64,000 bases of DNA from Maricurvus nonylphenolicus (GCF_042854845.1 NZ_AP031498.1:3782001-3846000), one strand, 5' to 3'; positions 51,632-61,956 are shown, numbered from the stretch's first letter. Numbers and translations: made by a program. The notes: generated from the letters alone by a model not told the origin.

Positions 51632-53707
51632 GTGAAAGTACTGGTCATAGATGACTCAAATGCCATTTTGATGCTGCTTAAAGCCTGGTTGGAAGAACGG
51701 GATTACAAGGTAAAAACAGCCACCTCTGCCGCCAAAGGTCTGGATTTATTCTCAAAACACGCGTTTGATCTGGTTGTGTGTGATGTAGAGATGCCCGAAA
51801 TTAACGGGTTTGAATTTACCCGCTCAGTTCGAAAAACCGAAAGTCGCTGGACCCCCATCATCTTTATGAGCACCATAAACAAGGAGGATTATTACAAAAA
51901 AGGCTTTGATGCTGGTGGTGATTTTTACTTTGTAAAACCTCTAAACCAGCAGATATTTAATGCCTATCTCTCCGGTATTGAACGGATGCATAAAATGCGC
52001 ACTCAATTGGAGAGCACGAATAAAGAATTAATATCATTAAGAGAGAACTCTCAAGATGGGATAGTCTCTTTTGATCAGCAAGGTATGATTTACAGTATCA
52101 ACGGCTCCGGAGCAAAGATTTTCCTGATGAGTGTTGAACAAGTGATTGGGCAGAATATCTATAAGCTGTTATCCCCCATTTCACCACATCAATCAGATAG
52201 CAATAACCCTTCTGCCAAAGACAACACCCACGCTATCGAATATAACTATTACAGTAAGTCGGGTGCAAAAAAGTTTATCGAAATGTCGGTCACACGCTGT
52301 GAGAATGAACACAACGTATTATATACGGGAATTATGCGTGATATTACCGAAAGGAAATCCCTGGAGGAGCAATTAAAGTATACCGCACAGTACGACACGC
52401 TCACCGGACTACCCAATCGAGCACTTTTCCTTGATCGCATTGAACAATCATTACGTCGCGCCAGGCGAGCCAACCGTATTATAGCGTTACTTTTTATAGA
52501 CCTTGATAGATTCAAAGCTGTTAACGATACACTCGGCCACAGCACAGGAGATGAATTATTAGTTTCGGTTGCTGATCGTCTACAGAACCAAGTACGCAGT
52601 AGCGATACTGTTGCGCGCCTTGCCGGTGATGAATTCGTGATTATTCTCGATGATTTTGTCGATAGTGCTTTTATCGCTACGATTTCTGAGAATATTGTAA
52701 ATAGCTTCCGAGAGCCTTTTTTGATCAAAGATCGGCAACTGTATATGACCATCAGTATTGGGGTCGCTATTAGTTCCGAAAACTGTATGGATGCAGAAAC
52801 GCTGATCAAGCATGCAGACATGGCTATGTACAGAGCCAAGGAAAGTGGTAGAAACGGGCTTTTCTTTTATACCAATGAACTGAACGCCTTAAATCTCTAT
52901 CGGATGGAGCTGTCCAACTCGCTCAACCAGGCCATAGAAAACGCTGAACTTTCTATTTACTTCCAACCACAGGTCTCCGGCGATAGCTCGCAGCTAGTGG
53001 GCGCCGAAGCCCTATTGCGCTGGAATCATCCTGAAATAGGTTATGTCAGCCCAATAGACTTTATCCCCCTGTTAGAAGACACCGGATTAATTGTTCGAGT
53101 AACAGAGTGGATATTTGAGTACACGATTTGCCAATGGAAGGAGTGGATGACTCGCGGCGTAATTTCCGAAAATTGTAAGCTTTCGATAAATCTTTCAGCT
53201 AAACACTTCGCTGATGAACAATCTTTCAATATTCTACTAGACATCTTGGAGAAATTTTCTTTCTCTACAGAGAACTTGATTCTGGAGATAACCGAATCAG
53301 TCATGATGACGAATACGGATGTTACTCGTAGGATATTAAATAGCCTCAGTGAGCGAGGCATCGAAATATCGCTGGATGATTTTGGTACTGGTTATTCTTC
53401 TCTCAGTTACATTTCTCAATATCCTATTAGCCATATTAAGATCGACAAATCCTTTGTCGATAAAATTCAGAATACCCCCCAGGATAGAGCCATAATACTT
53501 GCCATCATCAATATGGCTAAAAGTCTGAATATCGCTGTCACAGCAGAAGGCGTAGATACTGAGAAAAAATTTGAGTATCTGCGTAATAGCGGTTGTGATT
53601 GCCACCAGGGCTTCCTGTTTTCCCGTCCAATAAACACCCGTGATTTTGAAAGTTACGCTATAGAAAGAAATTTAATTCCAGCCCCTGGTCAAAATCAAAT
53701 TAAGTAG
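51632..53707 (+). CDS. Response regulator with PAS, GGDEF and EAL domains (c-di-GMP turnover)
   Basis: The 691-residue protein has a receiver domain (phospho-acceptor Asp in DLVVCDVEMPE, residue 51), a PAS domain (about 130-245), a diguanylate cyclase domain (about 255-415) with the variant AGDEF in place of GGDEF, and an EAL phosphodiesterase domain (about 430-680) with intact EAL, DDFGTGYSS and QGFLFSRP residues. It likely makes or degrades cyclic di-GMP on phosphorylation by an unknown kinase. The GTG at 51632 follows CGGAG. Its 3' end overlaps the convergent acyltransferase fusion by 8 bp. Confidence 0.95.
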   Translation: MKVLVIDDSNAILMLLKAWLEERDYKVKTATSAAKGLDLFSKHAFDLVVCDVEMPEINGFEFTRSVRKTESRWTPIIFMSTINKEDYYKKGFDAGGDFYFVKPLNQQIFNAYLSGIERMHKMRTQLESTNKELISLRENSQDGIVSFDQQGMIYSINGSGAKIFLMSVEQVIGQNIYKLLSPISPHQSDSNNPSAKDNTHAIEYNYYSKSGAKKFIEMSVTRCENEHNVLYTGIMRDITERKSLEEQLKYTAQYDTLTGLPNRALFLDRIEQSLRRARRANRIIALLFIDLDRFKAVNDTLGHSTGDELLVSVADRLQNQVRSSDTVARLAGDEFVIILDDFVDSAFIATISENIVNSFREPFLIKDRQLYMTISIGVAISSENCMDAETLIKHADMAMYRAKESGRNGLFFYTNELNALNLYRMELSNSLNQAIENAELSIYFQPQVSGDSSQLVGAEALLRWNHPEIGYVSPIDFIPLLEDTGLIVRVTEWIFEYTICQWKEWMTRGVISENCKLSINLSAKHFADEQSFNILLDILEKFSFSTENLILEITESVMMTNTDVTRRILNSLSERGIEISLDDFGTGYSSLSYISQYPISHIKIDKSFVDKIQNTPQDRAIILAIINMAKSLNIAVTAEGVDTEKKFEYLRNSGCDCHQGFLFSRPINTRDFESYAIERNLIPAPGQNQIK

Positions 53708-56582
53708 CCAAATCCGGCTCCCCACAACGTTTCTGAATTTCTGCCCGCGCACGATCACTTAAACGCAGAGCGGCATTCCAGTCTTTACCCTCAGGCATTA
53801 TCACATCGCCAACAATAAGACCAACGCCTCCACGCCGCGGAAAACCACTTGTTTCACGCAACTTTGATCGTGTGCCCCGCAAGGTGACAGGTATCACCGC
53901 CGCTCCCGCATCGCAGGCCGCCACGAAGGCCCCCATGTGAAACTCCCGCAAGCCGGGAATACGGGTAAAAGTGCCTTCGGGAAAGAACAACAAAGATCGG
54001 CCCGATACGGCATCCTTGGCCAAATCACGTGCATCAGCTACACCCTTTTGCAGATCAAAACGCTCAACAAATTTTGTCTCCAGGCGCGACAAAAATATGC
54101 GTGCGAAGAAGTTTCGTCGCAATTCCACCTTGCCGACAAAACTGTATTCCAAAGGCAGGTATGCTAATAACACTAAACCATCCAGGTAGCTTGCATGATT
54201 AGCCACCAGGATACAGTTTCTCTGTTCGGTATTGGATGATCCCCACATGCCTTTAGATAATTTGTCCAAACCGGATAGCTCTACCGCGGTTCCAGATAGC
54301 TTTAACAACATACGGCTGGCCAATGACACCAATCTGCGCGCAAGTCTTGGCGAAGGTAGTAACGCAAGTATTAACCATACCGGTGGCGCTATTATTACCA
54401 GCAACAACCAACAATAAACGGCGTAAATCAAATCTGCAGATTGACGTAATTTACCGCGCAATAACGGCATAATGCCCGCGAAACTCACCCGTAGCAGCTG
54501 TAACCAAACAGCCCGTTGGGGTTTGATGATCTCGCCCTTCTCATAATTTTCGCGGCTGGCTGCACGTCGTATTTTACCACTGGATGTTTTGGGTACGGCA
54601 TAGGGCGGAGCCAAGACAATATCATCTGGAGGCGTTTCCATCAGCTCAATACAGAGCTCTGTGATTGACTCTCGCAATTGTGCTCTAACGGTTTCGTCAT
54701 CCTCACGGGTCTCGGCCAACACCACCAGGGTTTCCGTCTCACTGTGTTTATCCTTGCTGGCAAACACAGCCACACAACCTTTGCGAATGCCATCAATATT
54801 ACCGATCTTCTCTTCCAGCTCGTGGGGATAAAGATTGCGTCCAGCGCGAATAATAATGTCCTTACTGCGCCCGGTGATAAAAATATCACCTTCGGCCATA
54901 TAAGCTCGATCACCGGAATCCAACCACTTGTCGGAAAAGAGCTTGGCGGTAGCCTCGGCATTGCGATAATACCCGCTGGTGGCCGAAGGCCCGCAAAATT
55001 CCAGCCGTCCCTCAGTGCGCTCCGGTAATTCACGCCCCGCTTCATCGACGATACGCACTTGATGATTGGGCAGTGGCTGACCGGCTGCAACAAATTGCAA
55101 CGCTTCAGAGTCTTCTGCATGGGCCGGTTGCGCCTGACCGTTATTCATTAACGGCTGCCGCTGCACACGATCAATTAATGGGGCTCGCCCCAAAGGCGGT
55201 AACGCTAAACCCACAGATGATTCCGCCAACCCATAGACCGGGGCCATCGCCTCAGGGCGGAAACCGTAACAGGCAAAAGCTTCGGTAAAACGTGTAATGG
55301 TGGAAGGACTTACTGGTTCTGCACCATTGAATGCCGCTCGCCAACTACTCAGGTCTAATCCTTCAAAAGGATTTTGTTTTTCCAACGTTCGCAGACACAA
55401 CTCATAACCGAAATTGGGTGAAGCCGATAAAGTGCCGCGATGGGTATGAATGGCCCACAGCCAGCGCTGCGGCCGGGTTAAAAATAGCAGTGGCGACATA
55501 GACACTAGCGGAATCGCAAAATAAAGACTGGCCAACCAGGAAGCAATCAATCCCATATCGTGATACAACGGCAACCAGCTGACAAACACATCGGTGGCAT
55601 CCACTTGCATCACTTTACCCATGGCCCGGATATTGGCCAGCAAATTGGCATGACTGAGTATTACGCCTTTGGGTGAGCCGGTACTGCCAGAGGTGTACTG
55701 TAAAAATGCAATATCCAGCTCCCTTGCCTGTTCCCCGGTGATGGCAGCACTGTAAGCAGAAGGGTCCTCTTGCCGAATATCATCCAGGGTATAAACCCCC
55801 TTCAGTTCAGGTACCTGTGCCTTAAGCAACTGGCCGACAATTTTCGCCTCAGACACCGTCAACAGCATAGTAACCTGGGCATTGTTGAGGATATTGGCAT
55901 GGCGTCGTAAATGACTTTCCAATTGTGAGGGACGCGCAGGCGGATAGATAGGCACGGGGATTCCCCGCGCCAGCAAGATGCCAAAAAAGCTATCAAAATA
56001 ATCTCGCCCGGTTGGCAACATCAAGGCAACGGCTTGACCGGGTTCCAGATTATTACGAAGCAAACCCGCAGCCACCTGTTGCGCCCCGCGGTGCAAGTCA
56101 GCGTAGGTGATGGTCTCAAGCTGATCGTCATCGTTGTAAAGATAGATATGTGGGCGCTCTGGATGCACCCGCAAATGCCAGGCGAGCACTTCCTGCAATG
56201 TGCGTACTTGATCGGGGGCAGGATCCGCCTCACCCAGACTCAGCCGCTGAATATGACTCTCTGGTGCGCTAGCCACCAGGGCACTACCCGCCCGTACAAT
56301 TTCGCGTAAAAAATCCCGCGGGGTTTCAAGGGTGTGGATTATCTGTTGTGGCAGATGCACCTTAAAGTGCTGCTCCACCCGCTGGATCATTTCCGTCAAG
56401 GCTAGACTGTCAAACCCAAGATCCCGATCCAGCGTACAATCCAGAGAGACATTAACCGCAGCTGATTTATCGCGCCGTAATTCCTGCACCATGGTTCGGG
56501 TGAGGTTAAGCAGATCTTGCGCTAATTGCTCAAGATCTCTCTCGCCAGGTGAAGAAGATACTGCAGAATCGACGTTTGCCAT
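53700..56582 (-). CDS. ACP-AMP ligase (FAAL-like)-PlsC acyltransferase fusion
   Basis: The 960-residue protein joins three parts. An N-terminal carrier domain has the pantetheine site LGFDSL (Ser59). A long-chain fatty acid adenylation domain (about 110-690) has LQYTSGSTGSPKGVILSH and the typical FAAL/AMP-ligase order. A C-terminal acyltransferase (about 745-950) has NHASYLDG (HX4D) and FFPEGTF. Fatty acids would be activated, loaded on the carrier and transferred by the acyltransferase to an unknown acceptor, perhaps lysolipid or an aminolipid. Hydrophobic helices lie near residues 720-760. It overlaps the GGDEF/EAL gene by 8 bp, tail to tail. Confidence 0.9.
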   Translation of the reverse strand: MANVDSAVSSSPGERDLEQLAQDLLNLTRTMVQELRRDKSAAVNVSLDCTLDRDLGFDSLALTEMIQRVEQHFKVHLPQQIIHTLETPRDFLREIVRAGSALVASAPESHIQRLSLGEADPAPDQVRTLQEVLAWHLRVHPERPHIYLYNDDDQLETITYADLHRGAQQVAAGLLRNNLEPGQAVALMLPTGRDYFDSFFGILLARGIPVPIYPPARPSQLESHLRRHANILNNAQVTMLLTVSEAKIVGQLLKAQVPELKGVYTLDDIRQEDPSAYSAAITGEQARELDIAFLQYTSGSTGSPKGVILSHANLLANIRAMGKVMQVDATDVFVSWLPLYHDMGLIASWLASLYFAIPLVSMSPLLFLTRPQRWLWAIHTHRGTLSASPNFGYELCLRTLEKQNPFEGLDLSSWRAAFNGAEPVSPSTITRFTEAFACYGFRPEAMAPVYGLAESSVGLALPPLGRAPLIDRVQRQPLMNNGQAQPAHAEDSEALQFVAAGQPLPNHQVRIVDEAGRELPERTEGRLEFCGPSATSGYYRNAEATAKLFSDKWLDSGDRAYMAEGDIFITGRSKDIIIRAGRNLYPHELEEKIGNIDGIRKGCVAVFASKDKHSETETLVVLAETREDDETVRAQLRESITELCIELMETPPDDIVLAPPYAVPKTSSGKIRRAASRENYEKGEIIKPQRAVWLQLLRVSFAGIMPLLRGKLRQSADLIYAVYCWLLLVIIAPPVWLILALLPSPRLARRLVSLASRMLLKLSGTAVELSGLDKLSKGMWGSSNTEQRNCILVANHASYLDGLVLLAYLPLEYSFVGKVELRRNFFARIFLSRLETKFVERFDLQKGVADARDLAKDAVSGRSLLFFPEGTFTRIPGLREFHMGAFVAACDAGAAVIPVTLRGTRSKLRETSGFPRRGGVGLIVGDVIMPEGKDWNAALRLSDRARAEIQKRCGEPDLAT

Positions 56583-56633
56583 GATACACCCCGAACAGGG
56601 CTACACAGCTTTAATTTTAGCAGATATTGGAAA

Positions 56634-56660
56634 TATCACTCCCGCTATTGCGGGAATGAT
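56634..56660. repeat. REP-like palindrome
   Basis: CCCGC (56641-56645) and GCGGG (56650-56654) form a stem with loop TATT, within ATCACTCCCGC...GCGGGAATGAT. It lies between the ygiQ-like gene and the ACP-ligase-acyltransferase gene and belongs to the same family as the copies at 0.69 and 20.63 kb. Confidence 0.65.
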
Positions 56661-56671
56661 TAGGCTGTAAT

Positions 56672-58933
56672 TTAGCGGCGACCGCGTGAAGGTTTTCCGC
56701 GTTTACTGGAAGTACCTTTACGCGAGTTGCGGTTATTTGGACGCGAGTTACTATTACCCGCTCCATTACCCGCTTTGGCTTGTGTCTTTTGGTTATTACG
56801 CGATCCGGGTTTACTACCCCGCTGCTGACGCCGCCCGCTTTGCTCCTCCCAAGGTACCAGCTGGTTAGCTCCATCGCCAATCAGATCGCGGCGATTCATC
56901 TTAAGCAGCGACTCACGCAGGTAGCCCCAGTTTTTAGGGTCATGGTAACGCAGGAAAGACTTCTGCAAACGGCGCTGATCAATCGTACGCGGGGTATTGA
57001 CCTGCTCACTCTTATAAGTGACTTTCTTCAGCGGGTTTTTGCGCGAGTAATACATGGCCGTTGCCAATGCCATGGGTGAGGGATAAAAGGTTTGTACCTG
57101 ATCGACGCGGAATTTGTTTTTCTTTAACCACAGCGACAGGTTCAACATATCCTCATCTTCACAGCCTGGGTGGGCAGCAATAAAGTAAGGAATCAGGTAC
57201 TGCTCTTTCCCGGCTTCCTTAGAGAATTTCTCGAACATTTTCTTAAAGGCATAGTAGGTGCCCATGCCCGGTTTCATCATTTTGGTCAGCGGGCCATCTT
57301 CACTGTGCTCAGGAGCGATTTTCAAATAACCGCCCACATGATGGGTCACCAGCTCTTTTACATACTCCGGATCACGCACAGCCAGGTCGTAACGCAAGCC
57401 GGACGCCACAGCCACTCGTTTAATGCCAGGGATCGCTCGGGCTTTGCGATAAAGCTGTGTGGTCTGAGAATGATCGGTAATCAGGTTCTTACAAATGGTT
57501 GGGTAGACACAGGACAGACGTCGACAGTTAGCCTGAATGGTATCGTCCTTACAATTAAGGTGATACATATTCGCCGTCGGCCCACCCAGATCAGAAATGC
57601 CGCCCGTAAAGCCCGGCACCATATCGCGGATTTTTTCGATCTCTTCCAGTACCGATTCCTGCGAGCGGCTTTGAATCACGCGGCCTTCATGCTCGGTAAT
57701 AGAACAAAAAGTACAACCGCCAAAACAACCGCGCATGATGTTGACCGAGGTTTTGATCATGTCATAGGCGGGAATGGTGGCATCACCGTAACTGGGGTGT
57801 GGGCGACGCTGGTATTGCAGCGCAAACACACCATCCATCTCTTCGGTACTTAACGGAATCGGTGGTGGATTAACCCACACTTCCAGCGTACCGTGGCGCT
57901 GCACCAATACTCGAGCGTTGTGTGGGTTGGCCTCCTGATGCAGTACCCGTGAGGCGTGGGAATACAGCACAGGATCGTTTTTAACTTTTTCGAACGACGG
58001 CAAGCGGATATAGGATTTTTCAAACTCGTAATCCGCTTTGCTCTGCAGAGGCATGGGGATAATTTTTACCGCTTGCAGCTCTTCTTCATTCTCTGCAATA
58101 TCATCTTGCTTAGAGCAGCTACCATCGTCTTTGGCTTCAAAGTCATACGGGTTGGGAATCTTGTCGATATGTTTGGGCCAGTCCACCCGGCTGGAATCTA
58201 CTTCCGTCCAGCCCTTGGGCATTTCATCCTGGCGACGAACGATGGCAGTACCGCGAATATCGGTAAGGTCTTGCACATCACGACCGGAGGCCAGCGCATG
58301 GGCCACCTCAGCAATAGCGCGCTCGGCATTACCGTACAGCAGGATATCGCCGGCAGCATCCAACAGTACAGAGCGGCGTACCTGGTCACTCCAGTAATCG
58401 TACTGGGCAATCCGGCGCAGGCTGGCTTCAATGCCCCCCAATACCAAAGGCACATCCGGGTAAGCTTCCTTACAGCGCTGGCTGTATACAATCACCGCCC
58501 GCTCCGGGCGTTTGTCCGGCTCACCGTTGGGGGTATAGGCATCGTCACTACGCAGGCGCAGATCCGCGGTATAACGGTTAATCAGGGAATCCATATTTCC
58601 GGCGGAAATGCCAAAGAACAGATTCGGCTTACCCAGCTCCTTAAAGGGATCACAGGTACGCCAATCAGGCTGGGCAATAATACCCACACGAAAACCCTGG
58701 GCTTCCAGGAAACGGCCCATGACCGCCATGCCAAAGCTGGGGTGATCCACATAGGCATCACCACAGACAATAATGATGTCGCAGCTGTCCCAGCCCAATT
58801 CATCCATTTCTGCCCGAGTCATGGGCAGATAGGGGGCCGTGCCATAGCATTCCGCCCAGTATTTAGGGTAGGAAAACAGGTTCGGGGCCGCAATCGGCTG
58901 GTGAACGAAGGAGGAGGCCTTGGCTGAGGACAT
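56672..58933 (-). CDS. YgiQ-family radical SAM protein
   Basis: The 753-residue protein has the radical SAM cluster motif CFGGCTFCS in the middle and the YgiQ hallmark segments YPKYWAECYGTAPYLPM, FFGISAGNMDSLINRYT and PYFIAAHPGCEDEDM. The tail of about 80 residues is rich in Gly, Asn, Lys and Arg. The function of YgiQ is not established. The ATG at 58933 was chosen; a TTG at 58957 extends the frame by eight residues without a binding site. Confidence 0.92.
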   Translation of the reverse strand: MSSAKASSFVHQPIAAPNLFSYPKYWAECYGTAPYLPMTRAEMDELGWDSCDIIIVCGDAYVDHPSFGMAVMGRFLEAQGFRVGIIAQPDWRTCDPFKELGKPNLFFGISAGNMDSLINRYTADLRLRSDDAYTPNGEPDKRPERAVIVYSQRCKEAYPDVPLVLGGIEASLRRIAQYDYWSDQVRRSVLLDAAGDILLYGNAERAIAEVAHALASGRDVQDLTDIRGTAIVRRQDEMPKGWTEVDSSRVDWPKHIDKIPNPYDFEAKDDGSCSKQDDIAENEEELQAVKIIPMPLQSKADYEFEKSYIRLPSFEKVKNDPVLYSHASRVLHQEANPHNARVLVQRHGTLEVWVNPPPIPLSTEEMDGVFALQYQRRPHPSYGDATIPAYDMIKTSVNIMRGCFGGCTFCSITEHEGRVIQSRSQESVLEEIEKIRDMVPGFTGGISDLGGPTANMYHLNCKDDTIQANCRRLSCVYPTICKNLITDHSQTTQLYRKARAIPGIKRVAVASGLRYDLAVRDPEYVKELVTHHVGGYLKIAPEHSEDGPLTKMMKPGMGTYYAFKKMFEKFSKEAGKEQYLIPYFIAAHPGCEDEDMLNLSLWLKKNKFRVDQVQTFYPSPMALATAMYYSRKNPLKKVTYKSEQVNTPRTIDQRRLQKSFLRYHDPKNWGYLRESLLKMNRRDLIGDGANQLVPWEEQSGRRQQRGSKPGSRNNQKTQAKAGNGAGNSNSRPNNRNSRKGTSSKRGKPSRGRR

Positions 58934-59182
58934 GGAGTAAACCTGAAACGGGAACAAAAGAGGCTAATTTTCCCAAAAAACGGCGTCAGATAACAGCAGA
59001 ATCAATTCCATAAAATTAACAGGGTTAATACGGGATACCGAGACTTAGCGAAAATGACCAGAATCCATCCCGAAAAAGCTATCCTCATCTGTATTGCCTT
59101 CACAGAGAATAAACTAAGGTAACCACAGCTCTGCCTTCGATAATTATTACCAATAGCTCTTCCAGCATAAGGAAATCTCATT

Positions 59183-60040
59183 ATGACCAGCAAATTTGAT
59201 GCAGTTTTCAAGCCCGGAAATGTGGCCGTTATTACTGGCGGAGCGTCCGGCATAGGTTTCGCCGCCGCTCAGCGTTATGCAGAGATGGGTTTAAAGCTCT
59301 GCCTGGCCGACCTTGATGAAAAGCGCCTGGAAAATACTGCGGTCAAGCTCGCCGAACTGTGTACCAACGGCCTGGAGGATATCCTTACGGTAAAAACCGA
59401 TGTCACCCAGGCAGACCAGGTACAGGCGCTGCACGATACGGTTTATGACAGATTCGGTCAGCTTGATGTATTGATGAATAACGCCGGTATTATTGCCATG
59501 AGTACTAGCTGGGGGAACCTGGATGCCTGGCAGAAAGTGCTGGATGTTAATGTGCAGGGGGTGATTAACGGCGTACATATTTTCACGCCCTCACTGCTCG
59601 CTCAAAACACACCGGCGATGATTATCAACACCGGCTCCAAACAAGGTATCACCTGCCCTCCTGGCAGCCCGGCATACAACGTCTCCAAAGCCGCCGTTAA
59701 AGCCATAACTGAAACTCTGCAACATGACTTGCGAAACCAACCGGGCAACCATGTCAGCGCCCATCTGTTGGTGCCGGGTTTTGTCTATTCAGAAATGGTC
59801 AGTAAATTCCTGCCAGAAAAACCCGGCTTTGCCTGGACGCCGGAACAAACGATTGATTACTTCCTGCAGCGATTAAAACAGGAAGATTTTTATATTGTTT
59901 GCCCGGATGGCGAAGTAACTGAAGAGATGGATCGCAAGCGTATTCTTTGGGGAGCGCAGGATATTGCTGAGAATCGTCCACCATTGTCACGTTGGCATGG
60001 GGGTTATGATGATCTGTTTGCGGAGCATATGGAAAGTTAA
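59183..60040 (+). CDS. Short-chain dehydrogenase/reductase
   Basis: The 285-residue protein has the Rossmann motif ITGGASGIGFAAAQRY, the NNAGII motif and the active-site pair SPAYNVSKAAV (Tyr and Lys). It oxidises or reduces a hydroxyl or keto group with NAD(P). ATG at 59183 with AAGGAAA upstream. The substrate is unknown. It is divergent from the ygiQ-like gene. Confidence 0.92.
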   Translation: MTSKFDAVFKPGNVAVITGGASGIGFAAAQRYAEMGLKLCLADLDEKRLENTAVKLAELCTNGLEDILTVKTDVTQADQVQALHDTVYDRFGQLDVLMNNAGIIAMSTSWGNLDAWQKVLDVNVQGVINGVHIFTPSLLAQNTPAMIINTGSKQGITCPPGSPAYNVSKAAVKAITETLQHDLRNQPGNHVSAHLLVPGFVYSEMVSKFLPEKPGFAWTPEQTIDYFLQRLKQEDFYIVCPDGEVTEEMDRKRILWGAQDIAENRPPLSRWHGGYDDLFAEHMES

Positions 60041-60068
60041 CGTAGGGTAAACTCCGGCTTATCCAAGG

Positions 60069-60764
60069 TTACTCCTTACAATGCCCCTCAGCCTGCAAAA
60101 CTCGATAATAAGCCTCCAGGCTTTTATCGGGTTCTTCCAGAAAATACTGCCCAGTCAACTCCAAGTTATCGATCCGATCAAGGCGAAAATTCCGAAAATC
60201 ATCCCGTAACTCACACCAGGAAGTCAGCGTCCAAACCTTGCCCCAAAAGCTCAGCTCCAAGGGTCGTACCCGTCGCTCACTCGACTGTCCTTTTTCATCG
60301 GCATAAGCAAATTCAACCCTTTGCTTGCGAGCAATGGCACGTCGCAACAATGTAATAATATTGTCTACATCTTTATTCAATAAAGGGTAAGGCACATCCA
60401 GAGCGGAAGAATTTAATGTCTCCACAAGCCGCTTAGGCAGCACATGCTCCACTTTTGCCAGTAAGGTGGTAGCCGCTTCACTCAAATGTTTATCGGTACA
60501 CTGCTGGGTCAAACGCATACCTATTACCAGGGCTTCCAACTCCTCTTCGGTAAACATCAAGGGTGGAAAATCAAAACCAGCCTCCAGCCAATAACCCGTG
60601 CCGGGCTCACCATTAATGGGCACACCACTTAGCAACAGCTGCTGTATGTCGCGATAGACGGTACGAACTGAAACCTCCAGTGTTTCAGCCAGCTGCTGCG
60701 CCGTAACACGTTTACGACTGCGAAGGGTTTGAACTATTTGAAAATGCCGTTGTGTTTTGCCCAT
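60069..60764 (-). CDS. WYL-domain (YafY-type) transcriptional regulator
   Basis: The 231-residue protein has an N-terminal winged helix (VTAQQLAETLEVSVRTVYRDIQ, split here as VTAQQLAETLEV and SVRTVYRDIQ) and a C-terminal WYL domain (FWGKVWTLTSWCELRDDFR), which in other regulators senses nucleic acids or ligands during DNA damage. It lies 36 bp after the AlkC-like gene on the same strand, an association that suggests a DNA-repair role. The ATG at 60764 was preferred to TTG 60770. Confidence 0.9.
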   Translation of the reverse strand: MGKTQRHFQIVQTLRSRKRVTAQQLAETLEVSVRTVYRDIQQLLLSGVPINGEPGTGYWLEAGFDFPPLMFTEEELEALVIGMRLTQQCTDKHLSEAATTLLAKVEHVLPKRLVETLNSSALDVPYPLLNKDVDNIITLLRRAIARKQRVEFAYADEKGQSSERRVRPLELSFWGKVWTLTSWCELRDDFRNFRLDRIDNLELTGQYFLEEPDKSLEAYYRVLQAEGHCKE

Positions 60765-60800
60765 GGGCAATATCTAAACCTTTTTAAATTTCGCAAAACC

Positions 60801-61892
60801 CTACTGTCCAACTGCTGCCAGCTCAAACTCCTCAAGCGCCAATTCCACACCATTCACCAGTAAGGCTACTCTGTGTGTACCCGGATAGTGTTTGCGTGTT
60901 GTCATCGGGCGAAAACTCTGGCGACGCTGAAAACTCAGGTTGGAGGCATTGTACTGCCCTTCTGCTACTTTAAACACTTTGCGTGACAAGCTGCCATTGG
61001 CTTTTTGATAATCGATACCGTACTCAATGCGCAATTTCCCCAACTCGCCGCCTCGACGCTTTATATCGAAGGAAAACGCCAGGTCTTCACCTTCACGCAA
61101 GCTGGGCGTATCAACTGTAAAACTGGCGACCTTGATCGCCGAGACATCGCCATAACCAAATAGGCTTAAAGCCTCAGGATGTGCCTGTTTTAACAAGGTG
61201 CGACAACCGTGTTTGATAATCCAATCGGTAAGTTCGTTATCGCCAAAATACTGCTGCATCCAGTCCAGGGTAACTTCAGGGTTATCCTTGGCTATATCAT
61301 TGAGGTTATTAGCTACACTGCGCCTGACATACAGAGAAGGATCACAACGCAATTGTGTCAGTACCGGCACGATAAGAGCCGGATCTTGTTTAAATGCTGG
61401 CAAAGCCTTGGCCCAGGGCAGCCTTGGTCGACAGCCTTCACTGGCCAAACGCCGCACATGTTCATTGTCATGTTGAGCCCAGCTCATCATTTGCCCCATC
61501 ATGCGTTGGGTATCCATTTCAATAAAAGGCCGTACGGCAAATTCAGAACTGGAATACTGGGTTAACACCTCCAGCGCTTGCATCGAGGCATCCCAATGCC
61601 CCTGCCCATAAACCTCAACATACTCCGGGAAAAACATGGCCTCATAACCACCAAAACTTTCCGCCGCCGGTAATAACACGGTTAACGCATCTTCATAGGG
61701 TAAATCGAGGCAATCGTAAATACAGCCGCGAATATGGGACATGCGGGCTTTTAGTTCTCGTTCCTGCCATTGTTTATCAAACACGGCTTTCGAGAATGCC
61801 TTGCTATCGAACTTAGGATGGTGCTGTTTCAGCGCTTTTGCCAAGCGGGTGATATAAGCGCGGTTGTAACTGTTTTTTAAAGGTTCTGCCAT
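60801..61892 (-). CDS. AlkC-type DNA alkylation repair glycosylase
   Basis: The 363-residue protein has the AlkC/AlkD HEAT-repeat architecture: MAEPLKNSYNRAYITRLAKA, HIRGCIYDCLDLPYEDAL, VRRLASEGCRPRLPWAKAL and VRRSVANNLNDIAKDNP. Residues about 255-363 look like the Ig-like domain found in AlkC. Members excise alkylated bases such as 3-methyladenine. ATG at 61892. It precedes the WYL regulator and is followed by no obvious partner. Confidence 0.88.
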   Translation of the reverse strand: MAEPLKNSYNRAYITRLAKALKQHHPKFDSKAFSKAVFDKQWQERELKARMSHIRGCIYDCLDLPYEDALTVLLPAAESFGGYEAMFFPEYVEVYGQGHWDASMQALEVLTQYSSSEFAVRPFIEMDTQRMMGQMMSWAQHDNEHVRRLASEGCRPRLPWAKALPAFKQDPALIVPVLTQLRCDPSLYVRRSVANNLNDIAKDNPEVTLDWMQQYFGDNELTDWIIKHGCRTLLKQAHPEALSLFGYGDVSAIKVASFTVDTPSLREGEDLAFSFDIKRRGGELGKLRIEYGIDYQKANGSLSRKVFKVAEGQYNASNLSFQRRQSFRPMTTRKHYPGTHRVALLVNGVELALEEFELAAVGQ

Positions 61893-61956
61893 GATAGTTG
61901 TTAATCCAAAATCCGTTGTCGAAGATGGCGGTATTGTCTTCTCGTCCTACTGACAA

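Noticed and set aside
52249..52839. 196-codon minus-strand frame inside the GGDEF/EAL gene
   Set aside because: It is antisense to a clearly coding region and shows no recognisable protein.
57956..58927. Long plus-strand frame of 323 codons opposite the YgiQ-like gene
   Set aside because: It is a shadow of the strong minus-strand YgiQ gene, and lacks a family match or binding site.
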